Assembly (NCBI RefSeq): GCF_023898315.1
Contig: NC_064614.1
Span: 1,055,310,432 to 1,055,374,431, forward strand
Origin: Schistocerca nitens
Taxonomy: Eukaryota > Arthropoda > Insecta > Orthoptera > Acrididae
DNA: 64,000 nt
Reading direction: 5' to 3'
The translations under genes were made by a program, and so were the position numbers. The notes beneath the pieces are model-generated. The model was not told the DNA's origin. It did no database searches and saw only the letters and a list, made by a program, of their open reading frames with translations. Positions 34,195 to 45,941 of the stretch are shown piece after piece (the stretch's first letter is position 1; every line of letters starts with the position of its first letter).

Positions 34195-34380
34195 AAAGAT
34201 GGCTCTGAGCACTATGGGACTTAACATCTTAGGTCATCAGTCCCCTAGAACTTAGAACTACTTAAACCTAACTAACCTAAGGACATCACACACATCCATG
34301 CCCGAGGCAGGATGCGAACCTGCGATCGTAGCAGTCCCGCGGTTGCGGACTGCAGCGCCTAGAACCGCACGGTCACATCG
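34195..34380 (-). mobile_element. SINE-1 copy with 11-bp duplication
   Basis: A minus-strand copy, slightly short at its 3' end. Perfect direct repeats cgttcggcata (34184-34194 and 34381-34391). Confidence 0.92.
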
Positions 34381-34391
34381 CGTTCGGCATA

Positions 34392-35415
34392 TTTACGATC
34401 GTTTACACTCAAGAAAACACGCCTGCGTTGCAGCCAGAGGATAATACAACGTGTCAGCGACGGATTACCCACCCTTTATTGTCACATGTGTGGTTCATAA
34501 GGTCTGAGGTTGTCATCATATACTCCTGTAATTATGAGCTACCTCTCACCTCTTATGTTAATAAAATCATCTTGTCCTATTTTTCTCCGGCAGTGTACAG
34601 TCCGTTCCTCAAGACATTTCATACGCTCTTTGCAACTGACTAGTGGGATACGAATGTCACGTAGAACAAAAAGTGGGAATTAAATAATGTTATAAATAGT
34701 AAAAACAGAGTGCAATAGCCCATTACAAATAGTACCGTAAGGTGCTTAAAAATGTTATTAGGAAGGAAAAAAGCATGTGGTATACAAATAGAATAACGAA
34801 GTCTCAGAATGAAATTAAAACAATTTAGTCTTATCAGCACCAGAAGGTAGAGGCTATGAAGTCAGTTAATAGTAAAAAATGTTTCTGTCTCTGGTATGTC
34901 AAATATAATATTTACAGTATTAAACAATCAGTTTAACAATAGAGTAGGTGAATTAAATAATAACTTAGTTTACAGGTAATCACATAACTATCATGAAATG
35001 GCTGTCCAAGACTGCAATATAGGATACATCTCTGTGGTACTGACAAGCGGGAGTCTGAACCAATAATTAAATCTGTGATGACTAAGGGAGCTCACGGATA
35101 TGATTGGGTATGTAACAACAGGAAAGCACTGTGCTGCGTATGTTAGCCCAGAACAACGCCATATGTGTAATTTTTGCTCTAGGAGTAGTCACTTTCCTGA
35201 ACGATTATTCTGTAGCAAAATCGCTTTCTAAAACAGGAAGAAAGGGATAATTACGACAATTTTAGATCTGTTTCTATGCCACCGCTGTTTGCTATAGTTA
35301 CTGAAGAGGTTGTATATATATATGGGTAATTGGTCATTTCAGTTCACATAATTTGCTGTCAAGCTTTCGCTTGTTTTAGAAGTGATAACAACTGAATATG
35401 CTATATTCTCTTTTC
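34392..35415. other. anonymous DNA
   Basis: AT-rich, with no supported gene or repeat. Confidence 0.5.
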
Positions 35416-35419
35416 TCTG

Positions 35420-36460
35420 CAACGGATAAAACATAAAGTTGCGAACACTAGACATCTTCTTTGATTTAATCAAGGCTTATTAATGTGTTGATCACAAAGT
35501 ATTACTGCACGAATGGGCCCAAAGTTGAATAAAGGCAGTAGCTCACAGTTGGTTCCACTCAAACTTTAAGAACAGAAAGCAAAAGTTCCACACAGTAATG
35601 AGAATGGCTATTATTTTGAGTTTAACTGGGCATGGTTAAGTGGGGCGGAGAGGGTGGCGGTGCCTTTTGTTATTTATAGATAAGTTCAGGGAGAAGGAAT
35701 AAAATCTTTGAGGTTTGATGAAGACATTGTAATTCTCTCAGAGATAGCGAAGGACTTGGAAGAGCACTTGAAAGAAATGGACAGTGTCTTGAAAGGATGA
35801 TATAAGATGAACACCGCAATAAGCGGAATAAGGATAATGGAATGACGTTCAATTAAATTAGATGACACCAGGAGAATTAGATTAAGAAACGAGATATTTG
35901 AAGTAGCAGATGAGTTTCACTATCTGGGTAGCAAAGTAAATGATGATAGCCGAAGTGAAGAGGACGGCAATAAAAACATTTCTGAAGAAGAGAAATTTGT
36001 TAACTTCGAATATATATTTAAGTGTTAGGGAGCCCTTTCTGAAGGAATTTATCTCGAGTGTAGCCAATGGTGGAAATGAAGCATGGACGGTAAACAAAGC
36101 TTTTAAACAGTGGTGCTACAGTAGTATGTTGAAGATTAGATGGGTGGATGACGTAGATAATGAGGAGGTAATTAATTAAATATGAGGCGACAAAATTGAG
36201 GCAAAACTTCATCAAAAGAAGGGATCAGTTTTTGGGACACGTTCTGGACACCAAGAGATCACCAATTTAGTTCTTGAGGGAAATGTGGAGGGCAAAAATC
36301 GTAGAGGGACACCAAGGCATTAATATAGTAAGGAGATTCAGTAGGATATACTTTACAGTAGATATTCAGAGACGAAGAGGCTCGCACACGATAAAGTAGC
36401 ATAGAGAGCTGCATCAAGGAAGTCTTTGGACTGAAGACCACAACAACAACAATAAAGGTT
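35420..36460 (+). pseudogene. RTE-like non-LTR element, 3' part
   Basis: The plus strand carries the C-terminal half of a reverse transcriptase and its tail. FDEDIVILSEIAKDLEEHL stands where RT motif C (FADDIV) is expected, with the first Asp changed to Glu-Asp context. Then RLRNEIFEVADEFHYLGSKV appears, and in another frame KRNLLTSNIYLSVREPFLKE and LKIRWVDDVDNEEV. The 3' end is ctttggactgaagaccacaacaacaacaat, where the (aac)n repeat is the terminal repeat of this family; 20645-20878 is a shorter minus-strand copy. Stops and frame changes make it non-functional. RTE or a related clade is an inference from the tail and C-terminal style. Confidence 0.78.
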
Positions 36461-36654
36461 GTAATGTGGGAATAGTATTAGGAAAATAAAGCTGACTGAA
36501 TCCGTAAGTGAATAACGAAATCCTAAGTTCGGATTGAAATACTTATCGTAAGGATAGGTCAATCGCCAGTGGTTGCAGCGTATTTATTGCAGTAAAGAAT
36601 TCGATAATATCTAGCGAGGTTATCACGGATTCTGAATGTGAGTTAAGGTAGGTG

Positions 36655-38408
36655 AAGTGATGCAACATAGGTTGGTCCAAAATAGTGTTGGTATGCTTTT
36701 ATAGACCACTTAGATCAAGAGCGCTTCAGAGAGAACTTGCAGAATGCCGTTAACAATTTTCCTGTCATGTCGTTGTAAGAGGGGGTGACTTCAACTTTCC
36801 AGGTCTAGATTGGGAGACTCATGCTACCAAAACTGGTGCCAGAGACAGCCATTCGTGTGATATTATTCTCCATGTCTTGTGCGAAAATTGCTTCGAGCAG
36901 ATAATTAGGAAGCCAAATCGTGAAAGTAACTTCTTAGGCCTCCGACTAACAAAGAGACATGAACTTACCGAATTAGTTAACGTAGAGGAGTGTACAGTAT
37001 TAGTGATCAGAAAGCTGTGATAGCAACTATGACTACGGGTTTCACAAGACATATTAAGAAAAGTAGGGAAATAGGAAAATATTTTTGCTTAGTAAGAGTG
37101 ATAGGATACAAATTGCAGTACGTGTGCTAGGGACGAAGATGTGGAGCACAAAAGGAAAAAAAGTCAAAAGCATCATTCAGTACGCCTCAGATAAGTATGT
37201 TCCAAGCAAGATCTTAAGTTGTGGGAAAGGCTTACCGTCGTTTAAAAGCCGTGTTAGAAACTGCTACGTAAATAAAGAAAACTTCATTATAAATTCAATA
37301 TATGTCAAAAGCTAGCTGACAAACAAAAGCAGAATGAAGTGAAAACGAACATCAGCAGGACCGTGACAGAAGAATTCAGTGACTTTGAAAGTAACATTTT
37401 GTCAACTGACCTGACTAAAAGCCCTTAGAGGTTTTGATCTTACGTAAAATCAGCAGGCCGTTGGAAATCATCTACTCAGTGACCACAATGGCTCTCGAAA
37501 CGGAAAACGACGGAGAAAAGGATTCTGTCGCCGAAAATGCTTCATCGCGGAAGATCGGTACACTGTCCTTCCTTTCAGTCGTAGTAAGAGCGTTGAAATA
37601 ACAGGTATTCGGATAACCGATAGCGAAATAGAAAAGAATCTACAATCTCTTATTAGTGACAAGGTATCAGGACCAAGATTATGCGAAAGAAATTGCCCCC
37701 CTTCCATCAGCAGTTTATCCTAGTTCGCTATAACAATGAAGGGTGCCTAGCTGCTGGATAAAAGTTCAAGTCATTAACCTTTTCAAGAACGATCGCAGGA
37801 CAGTAGAACATAAACATATGCCTATATTGTTGACGTCAATGTACTGCAGAATTATGGAACATATTTTATGCTCAAGAATTACGACGTTTTTGGTGAACGA
37901 AAATCTTCCTTATAAAAACGAACCTGGACTTGGCATACCGAGATGTTGTGACGCTCAACTCGTTGTGTTATTCTGTGAGATACATAGTGCTGTACACAAT
38001 ACGATTGAGGTTGATGTCGTGTTCCTTGACATTAGTAAGGCATTTAACACTATCCAGCACTCCCGTTTAGCGTAGACAGAATTCAGCACGTTGTCCTTAA
38101 CCGAACAAAATCGAAAACTGTGAAGTTAGCTTCCGGAGTACCCCAAGTAAGTGTGGTACAACGTTACTGCTTATAAAGTATGTAAATGAACAAGTAAAAA
38201 GCGTTTGAAGCTCCTTAAGACTGTCTGAAGATGAAGCGATTGACAACAGGATTGTAGTAACGCTAGAAGACGGTAACGATTTGCAAAATGATCTCCAGCG
38301 GATTGGTGAGCTGGGAAGCCAATTAACCCTGAACGTAAATAAATATAACATACTGCGCATCCGTAGGAACAGAAATTCACTAATGTACAACTACACTATT
38401 GATGAAAT
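36655..38408 (+). pseudogene. non-LTR element: endonuclease C-terminus and RT
   Basis: The longest retrotransposon remnant. Endonuclease part: VVRGGDFNFPGLDWETHATK (about 36770-36830), then KTGARDSHSCDIILHVLCEN. A linker with many stops follows. RT part: CRIMEHILCSRITTFLVNEN (about 37845-37905), then VDVVFLDISKAFNTIQHSRL (38010-38070, RT motif A region), a motif B region equivalent to SGVPQ (38131-38145), and LQNDLQRIGELGSQLTLNVN near 38280. The Asp pair of motif C is not readable. It is interrupted by SINE-3 at 38420 and continues at 38638. The copies at 5341, 13740/17962 and 33415 belong to the same family. Confidence 0.8.
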
Positions 38409-38419
38409 ATTGTTGGAAA

Positions 38420-38626
38420 GCCGTGCAAGGTAGCCGCGCTTTCAGGGGTTTCTTGTCACGGTTCGCGCGGCTCCTCCCGTCGGAGGTTCGAGTCCTCAAC
38501 AGGGCGTGGGTGTGTTTGTTGTGCTTAGCGTAAGTTAGTTTAAGTCAGATTAAGTAGTGTGTAAGCTTAGGGACCGATGACCTCAGCAGTTTGGTTCCAT
38601 AAGACCTTACCACAAATTTCAAATTT
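38420..38626 (+). mobile_element. SINE-3 copy with 11-bp duplication
   Basis: A tRNA-like head (gtgcaaggtagccgcgc region; box B ggaggttcgagtcctc, 38481-38496) and a tail with cttagggaccgatgacctca. Perfect direct repeats attgttggaaa at 38409-38419 and 38627-38637. It splits the retrotransposon ORF. Confidence 0.92.
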
Positions 38627-38637
38627 ATTGTTGGAAA

Positions 38638-39190
38638 CACTATGTAACGCAAAACATCTAGAAGTAACTATTCAGAATGACCTTAAGTGTAATATTCACA
38701 TAAAACAAACAACAGGAAAGCAGATGCCAGACTGAGATTTATAGGAAGAATCTTAAGGAAATATAACACATCCACGAAAGAAATTACTTACAAGGCACTT
38801 CTTCAACCGATTCTTGAGCAATTTTCATCTCTCTGTAGGACTGATAGAAGAGATAGAGAAGCTCCGACAAAGGACGACGCGTCACGGATTCGTTTAGTTG
38901 GTGGGAAGGTGTTACAGAGATGCTCAAGAAACTCCAGTGGTAGACGATACAAGAGGAGCGTTGTGCACAGCAGAGAGATTTAATATTGAAATTTCGAGAG
39001 AGCACTTCCAGGGAAGAGTCGGAGAACGTATTATTTCCTCACACATGCATATCGCAAAACTACCTCGACGGGAAAATTCTACAGACGGGAGGTAATACAG
39101 AGGCTTATTGAGAGTCATACGAGAATTGTCCTTCACCACATCTCGTCAGGTGGTTTGCGGAGTATTGATTTACATGAAATGCAAATATTA
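38638..39190 (+). pseudogene. non-LTR element, 3' part after the SINE
   Basis: Continuation of the element above. Blocks equivalent to ADARLRFIGRILRKYNTSTK (about 38725) and ITYKALLQPILEQFSSL are followed by IEKLRQRTTR-like sequence and the 3' end caggtggtttgcggagtattg (about 39150-39170). The tgtagatg terminal repeat is decayed. Confidence 0.75.
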
Positions 39191-42100
39191 CAGAAGATCC
39201 TAGGATATTTGTGTGTGCTGCTGACAACAGGTTGGTAGTGAAAGATATTGAGTGCAGCATCGGCGGTGTATCAAATTGTGCATGTCAAAACGTAAGTTCA
39301 TGTCCTGTAGAAGGAAAAAAAAATTAAATTACTATAAGATTCAGTTTTTACAGTTTGTAACACACAACTGAACCAAAACGGACATTTTAATTACATAGTA
39401 TGCTCATATGATTAGCGAGTTTAAACATTCAAATTTCTTAGCTGTTCACATAGATCGTAAACTGTCATAGAAAGTCCATGTTTAATATCTTATTCAAAAA
39501 ATTATTCCTGCTTTAGCGCCCGCTGCTTCGCTCACATAGACTGTACGGTCTGTACAGATGCTTTTCGTTTTCCTTTAATCGAATTATTATTTGTTAGCGA
39601 ATTACAACAGCTTTTAAGTTTTCCATGCTGAATAAGGCCTTAGCATTATGTTCTTTTCCAAATGTACTTCATACCGAAAGGCGATTTTGGTAGCTGGATT
39701 ACAAGATTCTTACTGATCATGCCTTTCATCCCATAAAACGTACTGTATTTCTTTATATCCAACAGAGAAGTGGGATATCAGTTTTCGTATATGCAGTTTG
39801 AAAAATAATTAAGGAATTCCTTAATAATGATTTATTAAAAATAATTTACCCGCTATTTTAACCCCTTCGTAGCTGAATTTCCAAAAATGCTTAAACACGT
39901 ATTTTTTTTATTTCTGACTGAGAAACCAATTACTAATTTCTGCAGTTCTAGCTTCAAAATTGGCTTGGGAATGGAATTTAGAACAATTCCTCCTTAATCA
40001 ATGTCTAAAATGTAAGATCCACACCCTTTCGAAATTTCTGGGTCCTATCCTTAACGGTTTGGGCTGGGCGATGATGAGTCACTCAGTCAGGACATTCACT
40101 TTTATGTGTATGGATAGGGACTGAATATGAAATAAGTGATAGCTCAACATGAAAATTAGTCTACTTAGCTTGTTTCATCAGGTTATGATACACATACTCT
40201 TCCTGTTCTGAAATAGTATTTCTGGCTCAGAGAAGCGCAGTTCGACTTAAATGTCGTGTATGTACGCGAAGGTCTTGTCGACCCGTTCCCAGGAGTCAGG
40301 GAATTCTGGCACTGTCCTTTCAATATATGTGTTCTTTAATGTCGCGTGTTGACAACAACATGAGCGTATTCGCGAGAAGTATAAGCCTTTCGTCAGTTAA
40401 ATACTAGGGAGAAATGCCATCTGCGTTTGGATAGCAAACTCCTTGATTCTTGTGTAGAAGGGCGTCCGATATTCTGTAATTTCAATAAGCTACCACAAAA
40501 ATTAAACAAATCTTATCAGTAATCTACGCACTATCCAGTCCAAGTTGAAGATTTTCTTGACTCACCACTTGTATTCTGACGGAGAGATCGTGGATGAAAA
40601 TTGAGCAGACTCATGTGTTATAATTGTTCATTACGCTAAATATACTCAGCAGCTTGTCATCTGCGTACGATACGATTCGAGTACATTTTATCTGTTACTG
40701 ACGCCTCTGATTTTAATTTGGTGTACTGACTCGTTTCATGACAATGGACGGATTCTCCTCAATTTGGTACTATGGCAATAGACGTGTATAATAAAATGAA
40801 AATAAACGAATGACTTACAATAAGTTAATCTAGCAATGGATTCGTCTTGACTTATCGATTTAACAATTTTTACCCTTTTTATTTTTACCTGTTTGGAGGT
40901 TTGCTTATTTATTTCGTTTCTTTCCTTCGGGCGCCTTATTCTCGATGGGATTGCCCCGGATTCCACTGCCTGCTTACGTCCCCGATACCATAGCTTGATA
41001 GTACGTTAAATTCTACAGTGATAATAGTCCTCACACCCTCTTAGAGTAAACAAGACAAATCGCGACGTGACGCAGCCGTCAACAATACAGGGCTCTCTTC
41101 AACGGCCCACTCCGTGGCTTAGCAACGATCTGAGATGAGTCGAATTGCGAGCAACACGACTGTTTCTGTCTCCGTTCAGCAATGTTTTAAATACAAGAAA
41201 TGCCGTAAGAGCACCGGGTAGCTACAGCAGTCTCTGGTAAGCCATCAACCAGAATCTGATTTCTGTCAAAAAACAGGCGTCAAATAGATTGCACCTGTCT
41301 GTGGATGCATAACATAAATTCTCGCAATCGTGTGTACTTGATATACTCGTACATGGAGATCTTCGACGCAGCAGTTATATTCAGAGTAATTTAAATTTGT
41401 AAACCAGTTTTCCAGGCTATTCATTACGATTTGTCTAAGGTTGTTTGTCTTGGAGAAACATTAATTTTATGAATCCTTTAATTGCAGGAAGATCGGGTTG
41501 CTACGAATTATTAATTTCCTACGAAGGTGCTGTGCAGAGTGCTTTGTGTATTCACTCATCTACACAATGCTCTGGAAGGTTAATACTTCGGCATGGTGAC
41601 TTGAAGCACACGACCGTCCTGAACCTATCGTAAGAAATAATATATTTTTGTAAGAATTTCTACCATATTGTGGATTAATTTCAGTTTGGGCTATTTGCAG
41701 TCTCCGATTCTACCCGTCAGCTTTTACCAGTGTGACATCATGAGTTTTCAATGAGAATGATGTAAACATATGGGCTGCAATAAGTGAACTGTTATTAAAT
41801 TTTATCTGTGGTTGTCTTAGTAACTAACGTAAATCTGAGGTAACATAAACAATTGCTGCACTCACTGCTGTGAAAATTGTCACCGTCTGACAGTTCAAAC
41901 GACAGTAGCACCCCTAGGGCGAGAAAATAAGCGTAAGATTAACGTTCGCCCTTCCATTATTTTTCTACTTAATAAACGCAATAGATTTTATATTTATGCT
42001 CTCCAAGAGTTAGTAAACTATCGAGAGAAATGAATGATAGTGAAATAAATGTAAAAACAGCATATTTTTGCACACGAAAATGTAGTAAATTATCGAGAGA

Positions 42101-42785
42101 CACGGATTATAGTGAAATGAACGTAAAAACAGCCGAAACTCACACAGTTTCTTAAGCTACAACTTATTCATGAGGAAGTACATCCGAATGTATTATGGTA
42201 GCTTACACAGCTGAAATCAAGAGTAAACAAATACATATTTCATGCATGAGGAACATATATTTCTGTAGGTTTCATTTCTTACTATGATAGGCGCTACCTT
42301 TGACGAGTACTAATTTTGTATGGAATTTCACGATTTGTACGTTCTTACACTTCACTCAACTTTCCAAAGCACTATTAATTTTTGTAAATATGACTACTTT
42401 TGCTGCAAAATCGAATGTGTTGAAGATTCATGTAGTTTGTGAATGAGATGTAGCAACAGTATCGGAACTTGGTACCTTTGCGTTGGGAAACAGTTTCATT
42501 AGTTTCGACGTTTTACTATTGCGTCTGTATGATTTTTCATTCCGCTTCAGTCGCGCTAAATAATGTAGATATTGCATTCCATACAGATTTCCTGCATTTG
42601 ATATTCACTGAGTTGACTGGAAGTGCAGTGAAGGAAACTTACCGGTAATGAGAAAGTATACAACGCCTTTCTGCAAAACGTTGGGTCTTCTATTGTTTAA
42701 TCGCCATTTTTGTATACTTAGAAGAAAACAATGTTCCTCAACAAATATCTGTAGGTTGAAGAAAATTTTTTGGAAATTTGTGATA
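39191..42785. other. anonymous AT-rich DNA
   Basis: No gene recognised in about 3.6 kb; only short frames (up to about 76 codons). An 18-bp perfect palindrome attaaggaattccttaat lies at 39808-39825. Confidence 0.5.
42009..42133. repeat. imperfect direct duplication
   Basis: Two copies of about 52 bp, 72-73 bp apart. The first reads gttagtaaactatcgagag and ends gtaaaaacag; the second reads tgtagtaaattatcgagag and ends gtaaaaacagc. No other copy was noticed. Confidence 0.8.
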
Positions 42786-42925
42786 AGGTGCTATGGGATC
42801 AAACTGCTGAGGTCATTGGTCCCTAAGCTGACACATTACTTAATCTACCTTAAACTAACTTATGATAAGGACGACACACACGCCATTGCCAGAGGGAGGA
42901 CTCTAGCCTCCGACTGGGAGGGGGG
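42786..42925 (-). mobile_element. SINE-3 copy, partial
   Basis: The complement of the SINE-3 tail: gctatgggatcaaactgctg, ggtcattggtccctaagc, aaactaacttatgataagg, and the box B remnant gactctagcctccgac. The head is replaced by a G-rich run (gggagggggggagggggag). Confidence 0.75.
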
Positions 42926-44234
42926 GAGGGGGAGGGCTCCTATGTTCATCAGAATCGTAAATAAACTGTTCTGTAATGTACCGTTTCATATGTACCAGTG
43001 TTCTTAGAAACTAAAGAAAGACAAATGTGCTGCCGTTTTATAGTTATCATCGATTTTATGGCATGACATAAGCTTCCCATTGAGAAATCTTCATTAAAAA
43101 TTAATGTCAACGATACCGTTAACACCCATCCGATATTGTATTCAGAAGTGTAGCTTGCTGACCGCTTGCAACGCTGGTGTCCGATACTGTAACAATAAAC
43201 AATAATGAGCAGGAGTGTTGCATCTGTATGTATTTGACTTTTCATAAACTATGTTGTTTATTGCGGAAGTTCGCGATTTCCGAGAGTTTAATGACGCAGG
43301 AACCTAAGCGCATACATTTCATTGCTGCGAGTTAATTAAGTAGCAATGTTATTTATAATCTTGGTTCTCGTAAATGATTTATTCATTTACTCTGAACGTG
43401 GCATTATTTCCAAAGCTGAGGTTAGGTAGAAACCTAAGGGGACAGCTACATAGATGACTTACAGTTTTCCATTCCACGTTTCGTTATTTTTTTTTGTGGC
43501 TTTCCATTAAGTGAATGTCTTTGTTTTAGGACTTATTTTTTGGTCCTTGTCTCTGTACGTGAGCTATATGGGTGAAGTCTAGGTGGCGTTTAAAACGTTT
43601 GTTGTTTTTCGATTTTTGCAGTAACTTAGCGGTACGAAAATGTTAAATTCTTAACGAAATAATTGTCAGCCGTTAAAAATCACAAGATATGACGGAACGT
43701 GGAATCGATTGTTAGAGTGATGTCAGGTGTGACAGTTATCAGAGAATGGGCAGTACGCGCCTAGATCCGCAAGAGGCGCACAGAAACTAAAATCAGAAAC
43801 ACTGCAACAAAACAACTGCGCACTCAGACGTGGAAAATAATTAACCTCGGAAATGGTGACTGGAACTGATTAATATAGCTCAGTTCTCGTTCCAGATTCC
43901 TATATAGGTTAATTATAGTTACCAGTTTCAACATTCTTTTTCACGAATTTTCGTTACTTGTGTAACTTTTAGCAAGTATACGTTTCTTTCTCCTTATTTC
44001 CTGACTATATCCTTACGTTTTCTGTAGGGTCTTTGTTATTATTTCTATCTTTCTGCCGTTTAAGTGTTACATACTAATTTGGCCCTGCTCAAATCCGCCA
44101 CTTTTCCACAGTAGTCTCCTTAGATTCCATATTTATTACTAAGAATTACTGCTATTCCATAATACATCATTATGCGTGATACTGCAGTGAAATTCTAAGG
44201 TCGTCTGCGGTTCTTTCACGTAATGGTGTAAACT
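42926..44234. other. anonymous DNA
   Basis: No supported feature. Short frames only. Confidence 0.5.
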
Positions 44235-44239
44235 GTGAA

Positions 44240-44726
44240 TGTTGTGACTTGGCAAGACAGCCAACCCACTATGAGAGGAAGCCGAAAGGCACGCGTTTTA
44301 GCTCACGCAGGCTGGCGTGAGGTCTGGAACAGGTCAAGGAGTTGAGTCTAGTAAAAAAAGTACGTAGCTTCTGGAATACTTAACTTTAATCCATAATTGG
44401 TGAACATCGGTCTGACTGTACATGCTTCACAAGATAAATAGCAAATGATAATGGCGCCTTGCTAGGTCGTAGCAAATGACGTAGCTGAAGGCTATGCTAA
44501 CTATCGTCTCGGCAAATGAGAGCGTAATTTGACAGTGAACCATCGCTAGCAAAGTCGGCTGTACAACTGGGGCGAGTGCTAGGAAGTGTCTCTAGACCTG
44601 CCGTGTAGCGGCGCTCGGTCTGCAATAGCTGATAGTGGCGACACGCGGGTCCGACGTATACTAACGGACCGCGGCCGATTTAAAGGCTACCACCTAGCAA
44701 GTGTGGTGTCTGGCGGTGACACCACA
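44240..44726 (-). mobile_element. solo LTR, opposite orientation
   Basis: A 487-bp minus-strand copy of the LTR at 29776-30258. On its own strand it starts tgtggtgtcaccgccagaca and ends in ca. Perfect 5-bp direct repeats gtgaa (44235-44239 and 44727-44731). No internal retroelement sequence. It preserves the consensus better than the other copy at several sites (for example ctaccacctagcaagtgtgg). The 67-codon frame at 44586-44789 lies across it and is not a gene. Confidence 0.9.
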
Positions 44727-44731
44727 GTGAA

Positions 44732-45941
44732 AATCTGTTTAAGGTATGCATGTTTCCTTTTCTTCTGTTGTTACTTTCGTTTTCGTTAACTCAGTTTTTT
44801 GCGATATAACTCGTGAGTGCATAGTTCACCACGATGGAATCTTGCCGTATGCATTTGTGTTACCTCATTTTTCTGTAATACATTTGCTTGTTTTTAACGA
44901 AATTGTCTTTTTGCGTTCAGATGTTGTCCCTATTTAGAGTCTTTGACTTAACTGTTACGTCGTTGGTCTAAGTCAACGGATGGCGCCGCGCACTTGATTT
45001 TATCCATCGTCTTTTTATGTTTACGTATCGTTAAATAAGGTGACTTTATCATCCTTGTGCCTGTGCAGTTAGTTACGTTACTGTTAGTTACGTTACTGCC
45101 ACATTATCTCGGATTCTCGTCTAGCTCGAATTGGTCAGGTAGAGATCGCTCGGATTCGACCTGCTGATACGTTGATTAATTTCGCTGTCAACTTTGGCGT
45201 TCAATCGGCAGGCCTGTCGGTATAGCAGTCATTTCTTAATGGTGCATTTCATTTCGGTTATATGCAGCTTACAACAGCGAACATGATTTATACGTGACCT
45301 TTGCGCAGTAGTGCAGCCCATGACCTGACGTAACAAGTAATTTCATCGACGATGAGTTCATTAAGCGCGTCATATACCAGGCCTGTATCGCTGGCGGTGT
45401 CGCCAGCATTTATCGCCTGCAGCCGGTAATACAGAGCACTAGTGATTTAACCTTCAGTTTCAACCAGTGGTTCAAATGCCGCTATTTGAACAAATTCAAC
45501 TATCCAAAATTATCCTCCATTATTATCACTGCTTAGTATATAGATTAATAAACGTAAAAACAGGGGCTCAAATATTTTGTACATGTTTGGAAATGTTGCC
45601 GGTTGAAAACTATAACTTATCAACACTTGGGTTCAGTTTTAGTTGTCTGCTCTTTTTCTTCCTCTTTACAACCTGGATTCCGTATCTCCACTGGCTGCAG
45701 TATGTTAATCCGTCGGTGGTATAGGGGAGCGAGGTGCTCCTTCTCGTTGCCAGCTTACCCGCCCCCTCCTCCCCCCTCCCCACCAGTCCCTCACGAAACA
45801 TTTGACTGTGAGGGGGGGAGGGGGCCGGGTCTCAGCTCAGCAGTTCTACAAAGGGCGAAGGAATACCTTGGGTACAGCTTATATGCTATTTTGTGCTGTA
45901 CAATATTGTTATTAGTTATTTTTTCAATAATTATCTGGAAA
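44732..45941. other. anonymous DNA with GC-rich patch
   Basis: No gene. A 15-bp tandem duplication gttagttacgttact lies at 45068-45097. A C-rich stretch at about 45760-45782 faces a G-rich stretch at 45810-45828 about 40 bp away. Frames of 63-121 codons across it are compositional. Confidence 0.5.

Noticed and set aside
39808..39825. 18-bp palindrome as a regulatory site
   Set aside because: An isolated palindrome in AT-rich DNA is expected occasionally by chance and nothing nearby suggests a function.
29776..44726. A full-length 15-kb LTR element bounded by the two LTRs
   Set aside because: The LTRs are in opposite orientation, have different 5-bp duplications, and enclose unrelated elements.
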